A stretch of 49,370 bases of DNA. Origin: Campylobacter concisus. GTDB taxonomy: Bacteria; Campylobacterota; Campylobacteria; Campylobacterales; Campylobacteraceae. Below the pieces are notes generated by a model. It made no database searches. It was not told the DNA's origin and was given only the letters and a program-made list of their open reading frames with translations. A program made the translations under genes and the position numbers. The DNA lies in NCBI RefSeq assembly GCF_015230015.1, contig NZ_JAAKZC010000016.1, forward strand, positions 1 to 49,370, given 5' to 3'. Shown here piece by piece: positions 38,272-47,772 of the stretch. The first letter of the stretch is position 1; every line of letters begins with the position of its first letter.

Positions 38272-38300
38272 AAAGAGAGATGGCGTAAAGATTACGCCAT
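38272..38300 (-). terminator. Terminator of the CjaA-type transporter operon
   Basis: ATGGCGTAA (38280-38288) pairs perfectly with TTACGCCAT (38292-38300). Read on the minus strand, the hairpin follows the lipoprotein stop at once and is trailed by CTCTCTTTTT. Confidence 0.85.
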
Positions 38301-38305
38301 TAAAT

Positions 38306-39163
38306 TTAGAGTTTGCCGCCTTCGACGACTAGAGATTCAGGATTTACGCTGTCGCCATAGATTGGTTTTAACGTTGCGTCATAGTCTTTGTGGAAGAAAT
38401 TTTCTTTTCCAAGCTCGATGATCTCGTTATTTAGCCACTCAAGCAAGGCTTTGTTGCCCTTTTTGACAGCTGGAGCTATCACATCCACATCCCCAAGTGC
38501 CTCAACGCCAACGACAAAGCCAGGAGTCTCTTTCGCCCAGGCAAAAAGTAGGGCGTTATCATGCGCTAGAGCAGCACCCCTTTTATCAACCAAAGCTGCG
38601 AAAGTTTCGGTGTTTTGATCGTATTTTAAAAGCTTGATATCAGGATAATTTTTTGTAAAAAATGCGTCTGCGGTTGTGCCTTTATTGACGATTAGTGTTT
38701 TATCTTTTAGTTCATCAACGCTCTTTATCACAGCGCCCTCAGGGCTAACGATGCCAAGAGAGACCTTCATATATGGAAGTGCAAAATCAACAACTTGCGC
38801 GCGCTCAGGCGTTTTTGTGAAATTTGCAAGCGTGATATCGACCTTGTCAGCTGTGAGCACTTCAACCCTGCCAGCAGCTTCTACTAGCTCAAATTTGACC
38901 TTGCTCTCATCTCCAAGCAAGTCTTTTGCGATGCGTTTTGCAAAGTAGATGTCATAGCCTTGGTTTTTGCCGTCTTTATCGACGTAGCCAAATGGCGGTT
39001 TGTCACTGAAAACGCCTATCCTTACATATCCGCGCTCTTTGATCTTCGCGATAGCGTCAGCTTGGTTTGAAGCGGCCGCTTTGTCCGCACCTTTGTCATC
39101 ACCACAACCCGTTAGAAAGACGGTAGCGACTAATGCTAATAAGAAAAATTTAAATTTTCTCAC
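38306..39163 (-). CDS. cjaA: CjaA-type amino-acid (probably cysteine) binding lipoprotein
   Basis: A 285-residue substrate-binding protein of an ABC importer. It has a lipoprotein signal with lipobox LTGC and lipidation at the Cys, then a family 3 binding domain: ERGYVRIGVFSDKPPFGYVD, NQGYDIYFAKRIAKDL, LVEAAGRVE, and the C-terminal VVEGGKL. It matches my memory of C. jejuni CjaA, a cysteine-binding surface antigen, almost block by block. The start is GTG at 39163 with AAAGGAG six bases upstream. It is the last gene after ATPase and two permeases on the same strand. Confidence 0.9.
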   Translation of the reverse strand: MRKFKFFLLALVATVFLTGCGDDKGADKAAASNQADAIAKIKERGYVRIGVFSDKPPFGYVDKDGKNQGYDIYFAKRIAKDLLGDESKVKFELVEAAGRVEVLTADKVDITLANFTKTPERAQVVDFALPYMKVSLGIVSPEGAVIKSVDELKDKTLIVNKGTTADAFFTKNYPDIKLLKYDQNTETFAALVDKRGAALAHDNALLFAWAKETPGFVVGVEALGDVDVIAPAVKKGNKALLEWLNNEIIELGKENFFHKDYDATLKPIYGDSVNPESLVVEGGKL

Positions 39164-39254
39164 TCTTTCTCCTTTAGAAAAATTTAGTAAATAAGAGCGG
39201 TTAAATCTCGCTCTAAACGCATTTTGAAAACAGGCAAATTATCTCTTATTTTTT

Positions 39255-39992
39255 CTAAAACGAGAATAAATTTAGAAATTTCTTCGCGCGATCGCTCTTT
39301 GGATTAGTGAAAAACTCCTCTGGCTCGCTGATCTCCACTATCGCTCCAGCGTCCATAAATACGATCTTATTTGCAACTGCTCTTGCAAAGCTCATCTCGT
39401 GGGTGACTATTAGCATCGTCATGCCATCTTTGGCTAAATTTAGTATCACATCGAGCACCTCTCTAACGATCTCTGGATCAAGCGCAGCCGTAACCTCGTC
39501 AAATAGCATGATCTCGGGGTTTAAACAAAGGCTTCTTACGATGGCTATGCGCTGTTTTTGGCCGCCGCTTAGCTCCTTTGGATAGGCAAATTTCTTATCA
39601 AGTAGCCCAACCTTGCTTAGCCACATATCAGCCGTTTTTTCAGCCTCAGCCCTATCTCTTTTTTGCACCTTCAAAGGCCCAAGAAGGACGTTATCGATGA
39701 CGTTCATATGATCAAATAGCTCGTAGCTTTGAAAGACCATGCCGACCTTTTGGCGGATCCTTTGCCAATCATTAAATTTAGCGTCTATCACTTCGCCGTC
39801 TATGATGATCTCGCCGCTTGCTATGCTCTCAAGGCCGTTTATGCATCTAAGAGTTGTGCTCTTGCCACATCCCGATGGTCCAAGAAGCACGACCACTTCG
39901 CCGCTTTTAACCTCTAAGCTTATATCTTTTAAGGCGTGAAGCTCTCCATAAAATTTATTTATTTTTTTAAGTTCTAAGATATTTTCACTCAT
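39255..39992 (-). CDS. Polar amino-acid ABC transporter ATPase (GlnQ type)
   Basis: A 245-residue ATP-binding subunit. Walker A is GPSGCGKST, the Q loop is VGMVFQSYELFDHM, the signature is LSGGQKQR, and Walker B is IMLFDEVTAALDPE; the switch His is in IVTHEMSFA. It powers import by the two permeases just upstream. GGAGC, overlapping the permease stop region, precedes the ATG, and the gap to that stop is one base. The binding lipoprotein follows after 91 bases. Confidence 0.95.
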   Translation of the reverse strand: MSENILELKKINKFYGELHALKDISLEVKSGEVVVLLGPSGCGKSTTLRCINGLESIASGEIIIDGEVIDAKFNDWQRIRQKVGMVFQSYELFDHMNVIDNVLLGPLKVQKRDRAEAEKTADMWLSKVGLLDKKFAYPKELSGGQKQRIAIVRSLCLNPEIMLFDEVTAALDPEIVREVLDVILNLAKDGMTMLIVTHEMSFARAVANKIVFMDAGAIVEISEPEEFFTNPKSDRAKKFLNLFSF

Positions 39993-39993
39993 T

Positions 39994-40662
39994 TTAGCTC
40001 CATTTTTCTTCTAGTTTTTTTGATAGTTTTGAGACTGGATAGCAGATCGCAAAATATAAAAAGAATATGAGCGTGTATATCCAAAATGGCGCCATAGGAT
40101 TTGTAAATACATTTCGCTCGATGATCTGCTGGCCGACTTTGACTACCTCTACAACGCCGATTAGCACGACGATAGAGGTCGTTTTTATCATACGGCTTAG
40201 TAAATTTACAGCTCCAGGCACCAGCCTTCTAGTAGCAAGCGGAATGATGACATAAAAGTAAATTTGAAATTTGCTAAGTCCTAGCGAGGCGGCTGACTCA
40301 AACTGGTGCTTTGGTATCGATGTGATAGCTCCTCGCACGATATCCATCATCTCAAAAACGCCCCAAAGGCTAAAGACGATGAGTGAGGCGGTAAATGCCG
40401 AGATATGCAGCCCAAAAGCCTTGCTAACGCCAAAGTAAAATAAAAATAACCAGACGATCTGAGGCATGATACGAACGATCTCGAGGCAAATTTTTAAAAT
40501 AAGATAGATAAATTTGTTTTTCATACTCATCAAAACGCCAAGTATGAGGCCGCCGATAACGGAGATGACGATAGAGATGAGCGAAATTTCGGTGCTTACT
40601 ACAAGACCTTCAAGCAGCCTTAGTAAATTTTGCGTGTCAAATAATATACTAACTCCTTGCAT
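39994..40662 (-). CDS. Amino-acid ABC transporter permease (second of the pair)
   Basis: A 222-residue His/Glu/Gln/Arg-type permease with the EAA-loop region EFESAASLGLSK-like FESAASLGLSKFQIYFYVIIP before the last segments. The start is the ATG at 40662, which overlaps the first permease gene by 14 bases; the longer reading to 40791 lies inside that gene and is not membrane-like. It forms the translocation pore with its paralogue at 40649. Confidence 0.9.
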   Translation of the reverse strand: MQGVSILFDTQNLLRLLEGLVVSTEISLISIVISVIGGLILGVLMSMKNKFIYLILKICLEIVRIMPQIVWLFLFYFGVSKAFGLHISAFTASLIVFSLWGVFEMMDIVRGAITSIPKHQFESAASLGLSKFQIYFYVIIPLATRRLVPGAVNLLSRMIKTTSIVVLIGVVEVVKVGQQIIERNVFTNPMAPFWIYTLIFFLYFAICYPVSKLSKKLEEKWS

Positions 40663-41302
40663 GTCTTGCCCTTTTTTCGACGTAGCTAAGCGCCAGCGAG
40701 ACTGGCAAGATGATGATGAGGTAGCTAATAACGAGCATAAAAAGCGCCTCATCTGTTTTGTAGTAAAGTCCGATGAGATCCTTTGCAACATAGACTAGAT
40801 CGGCAAGCGCTACGATGCTAACGATGCTTGTCTCTTTTAGTAAAAATATGACGTTTGCGCTGATACTTGGAAGCGCCACGCTAAAGGCTTGTGGCAAGAT
40901 GACATATCTTAGGAGCTGATTTTTACTAAGTGCGATACTAAGACCTGCTTCTATCTGTGACCTTCTAACCGCCTCAAAGCCAAGTCTAAAGCTCTCGCTC
41001 ATATAGCTGCCTCCAAGAAAGCTAAGTCCCGCGACCGCACAGGTAAAGCCACTCATCGACACTCCAAGCTTTGGCAAGCCGTAGTATAAAAAGAAGAGTT
41101 GGATAAGAAGCGGCGTGTTTCTTGAGAGCTCAACGTAGCAATCAACTAGTTTTGAGAGAAATTTTAGCTTGTAAAATTTCACAGCCATGCAAAAAATACC
41201 TATCAAAATAGAAAAAACGATCCCCAAAAAGGCGATCTGACAGGTGAGCACCCCAGCTTTTACAAAAAGGGGGTAAAATTTCTCAATAAACTCAAAATCC
41301 AT
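40649..41302 (-). CDS. Amino-acid ABC transporter permease (first of the pair)
   Basis: A 217-residue permease of the same family. ELSRNTPLLIQLFFLYYGLP is the family hallmark, and IEAGLSIALSKNQLLRYVILPQ is the EAA loop that contacts the ATPase. About five transmembrane segments are seen. It is the first gene of the four-gene importer operon and is divergent from the small membrane protein at 41412. The ribosome binding site is weak. Confidence 0.92.
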   Translation of the reverse strand: MDFEFIEKFYPLFVKAGVLTCQIAFLGIVFSILIGIFCMAVKFYKLKFLSKLVDCYVELSRNTPLLIQLFFLYYGLPKLGVSMSGFTCAVAGLSFLGGSYMSESFRLGFEAVRRSQIEAGLSIALSKNQLLRYVILPQAFSVALPSISANVIFLLKETSIVSIVALADLVYVAKDLIGLYYKTDEALFMLVISYLIIILPVSLALSYVEKRARHARS

Positions 41303-41411
41303 AAACTTTAATCCAATCTGAAAAATGGAGTTATTTTATCCCATAATCATAAATTTAAAACTAATTAGATATGATCACGCTTTAAATTTAAGCTTACAAA
41401 AAGGATAAAAT

Positions 41412-41657
41412 TTGATCGATCTTTTTCAGATCATCGGCTTTTTAGGGATGATTTGTATCGTGATGGGCTACTTTTTACTTCAGATCGGCCGTCTAGATAG
41501 CCACGATCTAGCCTATCAGATAATAAATTTAGTAGGTGCGGTGCTACTTATAATCTCGCTTTTTGTGCACTTTAACCTCGGCTCATTTTTGATAGAGGTC
41601 TTTTGGATAATCATTACGGTTTATGGAATTTATAAAATTTACAAGGAGAGAGCGTGA
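41412..41657 (+). CDS. Small membrane protein (CBU_0592-like family)
   Basis: An 81-residue protein with three predicted membrane segments (about 5-25, 34-53, 56-76). It resembles the family I know as CBU_0592, of unknown function, by IIGFLGMICIVMGYFLLQIGRL and the final YGIYKIYK. It starts with TTG at 41412, with AAGGA upstream. Its stop overlaps the GTG of the next gene by four bases, so it belongs to the agmatine operon. Confidence 0.75.
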   Translation: MIDLFQIIGFLGMICIVMGYFLLQIGRLDSHDLAYQIINLVGAVLLIISLFVHFNLGSFLIEVFWIIITVYGIYKIYKERA

Positions 41658-42622
41658 GAGCGTATGCAGAATGGGAAGAGCAGGAGCTTTTGTTTTTATC
41701 GCTGCCACATAGCAAGAGCGACTGGGAGCCTTATTTAGAGGAGATTTTGGCGAGCTATGAGGAGCTTGTGGCTGCTATCGTGTCGTTTGAGAAGGTGGTG
41801 CTCATCTGCCCTGATGAGGCAAATTTCGCTAGGTTTAAGAAATTTAAAAATGTAGAGTTTGTTAAGCTTGAGACTGACGATACTTGGATCAGAGACTACG
41901 GTATGATCGACATTTGCGATGGCTCTAGTGTAAAGAGCTATGACTTTAAATTTAACGCTTGGGGCGGTAAATTTAAGAGTTCAAAAGATGATGCGATAAA
42001 TTTAGAGCTAGCTAAAATTTACAAAACCAAACTTGAGCCTGTTGATATGATATTAGAGGGCGGAAGTGTTGAATTTAACGGAGATGGCGTGCTTTTAACC
42101 ACCACAAAATGCCTGCTAAATGAAAATAGAAATTCCTCTCTTAGCAAAGAGCAGATAGAAGAAAAGCTAAAAAGTTTATTTGGCTTAAAGCGTATCATTT
42201 GGCTTGAAAATGGTTTTATAAAAGGTGATGACACAGATAGTCACATCGACACTTTAGCGCGCTTTATCACGCCTGATACGGTAGCTTACGCAGCTTGCGA
42301 TGACAAGAGCGATGAGCACTTTAATGAGCTTAAAAGGATGGAAGATGAGCTTAAAAAAACTGGCTTTAAGCTACTTGCTCTGCCGCTACCTAAGCCTAAA
42401 TTTTATGATGGTAAAAGGCTTGGCTGCACATATGCAAACTTCATCTTTATAAATGGTGCGCTAATCGTGCCAACATATAACGACGAAAACGATGAAAAGG
42501 TGCTAAATTTACTTGCCAAGGCACTTCCAGATAGAAAGATCATCGGTGTAAATTCGCTAGTTTTTGTCCGTCAAAATGGCTCGCTTCACTGCTCAAGCCA
42601 AAATAGATACAAAAGGTCTTAG
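41654..42622 (+). CDS. aguA: Agmatine deiminase (peptidyl-arginine deiminase family)
   Basis: A 322-residue enzyme that hydrolyses agmatine to N-carbamoylputrescine and ammonia. Family motifs are DDTWIRDYGM, LEGGSVEFNGDGVLLTT, GDDTDSHIDTLARF, and a C-terminal GSLHCSSQ that carries the catalytic Cys. It starts with GTG at 41654. The downstream N-carbamoylputrescine amidase acts on its product, which supports this assignment over a general arginine deiminase. Confidence 0.9.
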   Translation: MRAYAEWEEQELLFLSLPHSKSDWEPYLEEILASYEELVAAIVSFEKVVLICPDEANFARFKKFKNVEFVKLETDDTWIRDYGMIDICDGSSVKSYDFKFNAWGGKFKSSKDDAINLELAKIYKTKLEPVDMILEGGSVEFNGDGVLLTTTKCLLNENRNSSLSKEQIEEKLKSLFGLKRIIWLENGFIKGDDTDSHIDTLARFITPDTVAYAACDDKSDEHFNELKRMEDELKKTGFKLLALPLPKPKFYDGKRLGCTYANFIFINGALIVPTYNDENDEKVLNLLAKALPDRKIIGVNSLVFVRQNGSLHCSSQNRYKRS

Positions 42623-42624
42623 TC

Positions 42625-43584
42625 TTGTCAAGTCCGTTTGATTATGAGTTTAACCGCATTAATAAGCAGGAGTGCACGCAGGGCGAAAACAAGGCCGTCA
42701 TCGCAGCTGGAGCTTGCGCCTTTTTGCTCGCACTTGTGAAATTCGCAGCTGGGCTTTTTAGCGGTTCGGTTGCTGTGCTTGGCTCGGCGATTGATTCGAT
42801 GCTTGATTTTATCGTTTCACTTTTAAATTTATTTGCGCTTAGAAAGTCAAGAAAGCAAGCTGATGAGAGATTTAACTTTGGCTACACAAAGCTAGAGGCG
42901 CTAGCAGCGCTATTTGAGTGCGTTATCATCGTTGTGGCTGCTGGATATATATTTTATGAGAGTGTTAAGAAATTTAGCGAGCCAAATTTAGAGATAGACC
43001 TTGGCTTAAGCCTTGGCGTGATGGTGTTTTCGGTTGTGGTGACGCTAGCTTTGGTGCTATTTTTAAACCAAATTTCTAAAAAAAGTGGCAACCTTATCAT
43101 AAAAGCAGACACGCTTCACTATAAGATCGACCTTTTTAGTAACCTCGCAGTCATCATCTCGCTGCTTATTATTAAATTTAGCGGATTTGTGATGATAGAT
43201 GCGATCTTTGGTATCGTGATAAGCGGCTACATCGCTCAAAGCGCGATAAGTCTTGGCAAAGACGCCCTTGGTGTCTTGCTAGATCACGCAGCAAGCCCTG
43301 AAGTCACAAAGGGGATCATCAAGATGATAAAGGCAAAGAAGAGAGTTTCAGACTTTCACTACCTAAACACAAGACAGAGCGCAAATACCATATTTTTAAC
43401 GCTGCATTTAGTTTTTGACAAAGATATCTCGCTTTACGATGCGCACGAGGTGGCCGACTCGCTTGAAGCTGAGATAAGAGAGAAATTTAGGGATTATTCG
43501 TGGCAGATAACCACTCATTTAGACCCATACAACGACAAAGAAGGGAAAAGAGATGAAAGTAGCACTACTTCAACAAGAATTTAA
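42625..43584 (+). CDS. Cation diffusion facilitator (CDF) metal exporter
   Basis: A 319-residue proton-coupled exporter of divalent metals. Six transmembrane segments carry the metal-site motifs SAIDSMLDF (second segment) and HYKIDLFSN (fifth segment), and a cytoplasmic C-terminal domain with DFHYLNTRQ, HLVFDKDISLYDAHEV and TTHLDP follows. It starts with TTG two bases after the aguA stop, and its last 32 bases overlap aguB. Zinc or iron is likely, but specificity cannot be read. Confidence 0.9.
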   Translation: MSSPFDYEFNRINKQECTQGENKAVIAAGACAFLLALVKFAAGLFSGSVAVLGSAIDSMLDFIVSLLNLFALRKSRKQADERFNFGYTKLEALAALFECVIIVVAAGYIFYESVKKFSEPNLEIDLGLSLGVMVFSVVVTLALVLFLNQISKKSGNLIIKADTLHYKIDLFSNLAVIISLLIIKFSGFVMIDAIFGIVISGYIAQSAISLGKDALGVLLDHAASPEVTKGIIKMIKAKKRVSDFHYLNTRQSANTIFLTLHLVFDKDISLYDAHEVADSLEAEIREKFRDYSWQITTHLDPYNDKEGKRDESSTTSTRI

Positions 43585-44425
43585 AGGGACAAAAGAGGCG
43601 ACTATCGCAAAGACACTTGAGCTAATCGCTGAGGCAAAAAAGGGCGGCGCTGATCTAGTTGTGTGCCAAGAGCTGCACCAGACGCAGTACTTTTGCCAAA
43701 GCGAGGATACAAATTTCTTTGATCACGCAAATGAGTGGCAAGAAGATGTCGCTTTTTGGGGCAGGGTGGCAAAAGAAAATGGCGTTGTTTTAGTCACTTC
43801 ACTCTTTGAAAAGAGGGCTGACGGACTTTATCACAACACCGCCTTTGTCTTCGAGCGTGACGGCAGCGTGGCTGGAAAATACAGAAAAATGCACATCCCT
43901 GATGACCCTGGATTTTATGAGAAATTTTACTTCACGCCTGGTGATATCGGCTTTGAGCCTATTGAGACTAGTCTTGGCAAGCTTGGAGTCTTGGTCTGCT
44001 GGGATCAGTGGTATCCAGAGGCAGCAAGGCTCATGGCGCTAAAAGGGGCGAAAATTCTCATCTATCCAACGGCTATTGGCTGGTTTGAGGGCGATAGCGA
44101 TGATGAAAAGTCAAGACAGCTTGAAGCGTGGGTGGCAGTGCAAAGAGGCCACAGCGTCGCAAATGGTCTGCCAGTGGTCGCTGTAAATCGTGTGGGCTTT
44201 GAAAAAGATGATAGCGGCGTGATGGATGGGATAAAATTTTGGGGAAATAGCTTTGTTTTCGGACCACAAGGCGAGCAGCTTTTCCGCGCGAATAGCACAG
44301 ATGAGCTATGTAAGATCGTAGAAATTGATATGAAAAGAAGCGAAGAAGTGCGCAGAATTTGGCCATTTTTACGTGACCGCAGGATCGATGCCTACGCAAA
44401 TATCACAAAGAGATTTATTGACTAA
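43553..44425 (+). CDS. aguB: N-carbamoylputrescine amidase
   Basis: A 290-residue nitrilase-superfamily enzyme that converts N-carbamoylputrescine to putrescine, CO2 and ammonia. The catalytic triad is visible as Glu in VCQELHQTQYF, Lys in KYRKMHIPDDPGFYEKFYFTPGD, and Cys in VLVCWDQWYPEAARLMALKGA. With aguA it gives a two-step path from agmatine to putrescine. The order deiminase, metal exporter, amidase is the same as in C. jejuni, from memory. A hairpin follows the stop. Confidence 0.95.
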   Translation: MKVALLQQEFKGTKEATIAKTLELIAEAKKGGADLVVCQELHQTQYFCQSEDTNFFDHANEWQEDVAFWGRVAKENGVVLVTSLFEKRADGLYHNTAFVFERDGSVAGKYRKMHIPDDPGFYEKFYFTPGDIGFEPIETSLGKLGVLVCWDQWYPEAARLMALKGAKILIYPTAIGWFEGDSDDEKSRQLEAWVAVQRGHSVANGLPVVAVNRVGFEKDDSGVMDGIKFWGNSFVFGPQGEQLFRANSTDELCKIVEIDMKRSEEVRRIWPFLRDRRIDAYANITKRFID

Positions 44426-44429
44426 ATTT

Positions 44430-44462
44430 AGAGCTAGAATTTCTAGCTCTTAAAATTTAGAT
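44430..44462 (+). terminator. Terminator after aguB
   Basis: AGAGCTAG (44430-44437) pairs with CTAGCTCT (44443-44450) over a five-base loop. The stem core GAGCTAG is the same as in the groL terminator; the U tract is weak. Confidence 0.65.
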
Positions 44463-44629
44463 TGCTCGTAAAAGAAATATAAATTTATTCTTAAGAAAAT
44501 ATTTTTTTAAGTCTTGATTGTGTAGAATAGTTGCAACTTTACAAAAATGGCATAAAAATATCATAACAAAAAGATACAAAGCTAAATTTATAGAATAAAA
44601 TAGCCTTAAATTTTTTGAAAGGATTTTAG

Positions 44630-45571
44630 ATGAAAACTACTTCTTTGGCACTTGCTGGATTGCTTTTAGCAACAACACTTTCAGCAAAAGAATTTATCAG
44701 TATCGGCACTGGCGGCATGACAGGTACATACTATCCGATAGGTGGAGCGATCTGCCGCTTGGCAAACAAAAACACCGATGTAAAATGCTCAGTCCAATCA
44801 ACTGGCGGCTCAGTTTATAACGTAAATAACGTCCTTAAAAAAGAGCTTACTTTTGGCTTTGTTCAAAGTGACGTCGTCTATGATAAATATAACGGCACTG
44901 GCAAATTTGACGGAGCAAAAGATGAAAATTTACGCTCAGTAGTGGCTATCTATCCTGAGCTTCTTGCATTTGTTGTAGCAAAAGATAGCGGTCTAACAAG
45001 TGATATCCAGTCTTTTGCAGGCAAAAAATACAACGTCGGAAACCCAGGTAGCGGCAACGAAGTGAGCACGCTTGAAGTCTTTAAAGCAAAAGGCTTTGAT
45101 GTTTCAAAACTAGGATATCGCGGCGTTTTAACAGTTGGCGAATGCCCACACGCACTAAAAGATAAAAAGATAGATGGATATAGCTTTGTTGTCGGCCACC
45201 CAACTGCAAACATCACTGACGCAGCGACATCTTTGCCTATTGATATCCTAAATATCGAAGGCAGCGAGATCGATAACCTTCTTAAAGAAAAACCATACTT
45301 TGCAAAAGGTGTGATCCCAAAAGGCTCTTATGACGGCGTCGATCACGATGTAAATACTATCGGTGTAAAAGCTGTTTTGGTAACTAGCAAAGATACAAAA
45401 GATGAGGCTGTAAAAGCTGTGATAAAAGCTATTTTAGACAACTTTGATGAGTATAAAACTCTTCACCCAGCGCTAAAATCAGTAAATAAAGAAGATCTTG
45501 TCCAAGGTCTTTCAGCTCCGCTTCACCCAGCTGCAGAGGCTGCGTTTAAAGAGGCTGGTATCTTAAAATAA
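44630..45571 (+). CDS. TAXI-type TRAP transporter solute-binding protein
   Basis: A 313-residue periplasmic protein with a cleavable signal (cut near LSAKEF). The binding domain begins ISIGTGGMTGTYYPIGGAICRL, typical of the TAXI branch, and continues with STGGSVYNVNNVLKKELTFGFVQSD and NVGNPGSGNEVS. It should deliver an organic acid or amino acid to the fused permease downstream; TAXI substrates are often glutamate or 2-oxoglutarate, but that is family knowledge only. TAGAAT at 44523-44528 is a candidate -10. Confidence 0.92.
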   Translation: MKTTSLALAGLLLATTLSAKEFISIGTGGMTGTYYPIGGAICRLANKNTDVKCSVQSTGGSVYNVNNVLKKELTFGFVQSDVVYDKYNGTGKFDGAKDENLRSVVAIYPELLAFVVAKDSGLTSDIQSFAGKKYNVGNPGSGNEVSTLEVFKAKGFDVSKLGYRGVLTVGECPHALKDKKIDGYSFVVGHPTANITDAATSLPIDILNIEGSEIDNLLKEKPYFAKGVIPKGSYDGVDHDVNTIGVKAVLVTSKDTKDEAVKAVIKAILDNFDEYKTLHPALKSVNKEDLVQGLSAPLHPAAEAAFKEAGILK

Positions 45572-45577
45572 TCCATC

Positions 45578-45605
45578 TCCAGGGGCTTTTGCCTCTGGAT
45601 AAAAT
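45578..45605 (+). terminator. Hairpin between TAXI binding protein and permease
   Basis: TCCAGGGGC (45578-45586) pairs with GCCTCTGGA (45591-45599), with one G-U pair and a TTTT loop. The trailing sequence is TAAAATTT, so it is a leaky terminator or an mRNA-stabilising stem that would give more binding protein than permease. Confidence 0.6.
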
Positions 45606-45657
45606 TTAAATATGCAAATTCTTCTAAATTTATATATTTAAATTTTAAAGGAGAAAG

Positions 45658-47724
45658 ATGAACGAAGTTAATGACAACGAAGAACAATTTGTCGAGGTAA
45701 AGACAAGAGAGATAAATAGCAATTTTTACAATTATTTCATCGCATTTGCGTGTTTCTCTTGGTCGGTTTTTCAGCTTTATATAGCGTATTTCCCACTAAA
45801 TACTAACATTTCACGCTCTATTCACCTAGCTTTTGCGGTTGGGCTTGTATTTTTGCTCTATCCAGTCACTTTTCATAAAAAGGCTCACTCAAGTTTGCCA
45901 TTTTACGACCTAGTTTTTTGCGTGACAGGCGTTGTTGCCGTGCTTTATCCAGCGGTTTATTTTTATGAGCTAGCTGATAGGACAGGGGACTACATCACTC
46001 AAGATATCGTCATATCGTTTTTGGCGATCATCGTCTTACTTGAGGCTGGCAGGCGTGTCATGGGACCAGCACTTCCTATCATTTGTATATTATTTTTGAT
46101 ATATGATCACTTTGGACCTTATATGCCAGACATCATCGCTCATCAGGGCGCTAGCTTAGAAAAGATCGCGGGGCATATGTTTTTAACGACAGAGGGCGTC
46201 TTTGGTGTGCCTATCGGCGTTAGCGTTAGTTTTATCTACCTTTTCGTTCTTTTTGGCTCACTACTTGAGCGAGCAGGCGCTGGACAATACTTTATAAATT
46301 TAGCCTTCTCACTTCTTGGCAAATATAGAGGTGGCCCAGCCAAAGCTTCAGTCATCGCAAGTGGCCTAACAGGCATGGTTTCAGGCAGCTCAACAGCAAA
46401 CGTCGTAACTGTTGGTACATTTACCATACCACTTATGAAAAAAGCTGGTCTTTCACGCACAAAAGCTGGAGCTATCGAGGTTGCAGCTGGTGTAAATGGA
46501 CAGCTTATGCCTCCTATCATGGGTGCTGCTGCTTTTATCATCGCTGAGTTTTTAGGCATGACATATACAAATGTTATGATGGCAGCGGTTATCCCAGCAT
46601 TTGCTTGTTATTTGTCGCTATTTTTCATCGTGCATTTAGAGAGCGTCAAACTTGGACTAAAGGGCATAAATCAGAGCGAATTTCACTCAAGATTTAAAAT
46701 TTTTGTTAGCGGTCTTCACTATATAACGCCGATCCTAATTTTGCTTTACACGCTTTTAATAGCAAAAGAGTCAGCCATAGCCGCAGCGTTTAATGCGATA
46801 GGATTTTTATTTTTAATAATGATCTTTCAAGAGCCAACCAAAAAGCTAGCTTCAGGCGAAAAAGTAGGGCTAAACGATGTGCTTCTTGGCTTTGAGGATA
46901 TATTTTGGGCGATGGTCGCAGCTGCAAAGAGCATGACCACAATAGCCATCGCAACCGCGCTTGCAGGCATCATCGTGGGTTCTATCTCGCTAACTGGCCT
47001 TGGGCAAGTACTTTCTGATCTAGTCGAGCTTTTAGCAGGCGATAATATCATGATGATCCTACTTTTAACGGCTCTTATGTCGCTCATCCTTGGCATGGGT
47101 CTTCCAACGACAGCAAACTACATCGTCGTCTCAAGCCTTGTTGCACCTGTCATTTTATTTTTAGCACATAAAAATGGCTTCTTGATCCCAGCCATCGCCG
47201 TGCATCTTTTTGTATTTTACTTTGGAATTTTGGCTGATGATACGCCACCAGTTGGCATCGCAGCTTACGCAGCTGCTGGTATCGCTAAAGCAAATCCTAT
47301 AACCGTTGGTGTTCAAGGATTCTTTTACGATCTAAGAACGGCGATCTTGCCATTTGCCTTTTTCTTTAACAATAAACTTATGTTGATTGAGAGCATAAAC
47401 ACGAGCGATCCGCTTGATTCAAAAGGGATAGTCTGGATGAGCAATCCGCTTGAAATTTTACTTGTATTTGGCATGGCGATCGTGGGAATGTTTGCCTTTT
47501 CTAGCTTGTTACAAGGATATTACGTCACAAAGCTTAGAATTTGGGAGAGGGTGCTACTTATCCCAGTCGTGCCTCTAGCTCTTGTGCCAAATATCTGCGT
47601 GAAATTTGGTCTAATGCCAAACGAATACACAGCCTACATCGTAGCAGCTGCTCTTTATGGCTTTGTCTTTATGACCCAGTGGGGCATAAAAGATAAACCG
47701 CTTGATCAAATAAGAGCGATATAA
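45658..47724 (+). CDS. TRAP transporter fused permease (TAXI type)
   Basis: A 688-residue inner-membrane protein that joins the small (DctQ-like) and large (DctM-like) permeases. The first four to five segments (about 20-150) are the small unit. The large unit carries GGPAKASVIASGLTGMVSGS, GQLMPPIMGAAAFIIAEFLG, and LGMGLPTTANYIVVSSLVAPV. Transport is driven by an ion gradient, not by ATP. The ATG at 45658 has AAAGGAG seven bases upstream. It is paired with the binding-protein gene across 86 bases and ends at a strong hairpin. Confidence 0.93.
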   Translation: MNEVNDNEEQFVEVKTREINSNFYNYFIAFACFSWSVFQLYIAYFPLNTNISRSIHLAFAVGLVFLLYPVTFHKKAHSSLPFYDLVFCVTGVVAVLYPAVYFYELADRTGDYITQDIVISFLAIIVLLEAGRRVMGPALPIICILFLIYDHFGPYMPDIIAHQGASLEKIAGHMFLTTEGVFGVPIGVSVSFIYLFVLFGSLLERAGAGQYFINLAFSLLGKYRGGPAKASVIASGLTGMVSGSSTANVVTVGTFTIPLMKKAGLSRTKAGAIEVAAGVNGQLMPPIMGAAAFIIAEFLGMTYTNVMMAAVIPAFACYLSLFFIVHLESVKLGLKGINQSEFHSRFKIFVSGLHYITPILILLYTLLIAKESAIAAAFNAIGFLFLIMIFQEPTKKLASGEKVGLNDVLLGFEDIFWAMVAAAKSMTTIAIATALAGIIVGSISLTGLGQVLSDLVELLAGDNIMMILLLTALMSLILGMGLPTTANYIVVSSLVAPVILFLAHKNGFLIPAIAVHLFVFYFGILADDTPPVGIAAYAAAGIAKANPITVGVQGFFYDLRTAILPFAFFFNNKLMLIESINTSDPLDSKGIVWMSNPLEILLVFGMAIVGMFAFSSLLQGYYVTKLRIWERVLLIPVVPLALVPNICVKFGLMPNEYTAYIVAAALYGFVFMTQWGIKDKPLDQIRAI

Positions 47725-47757
47725 ATTTAGGCAAGAGCTCTCTTGCCTAAATTTTTT
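47723..47757. terminator. Bidirectional terminator between TRAP permease and Sel1-repeat gene
   Basis: AAATTTAGGCAAGA (47723-47736) pairs perfectly with TCTTGCCTAAATTT (47741-47754) around a GCTC loop, with more Ts after it. The two flanking genes converge here, and the stem has A/T flanks on both sides. Confidence 0.85.
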
Positions 47758-47772
47758 CTATGTAAATTAAAT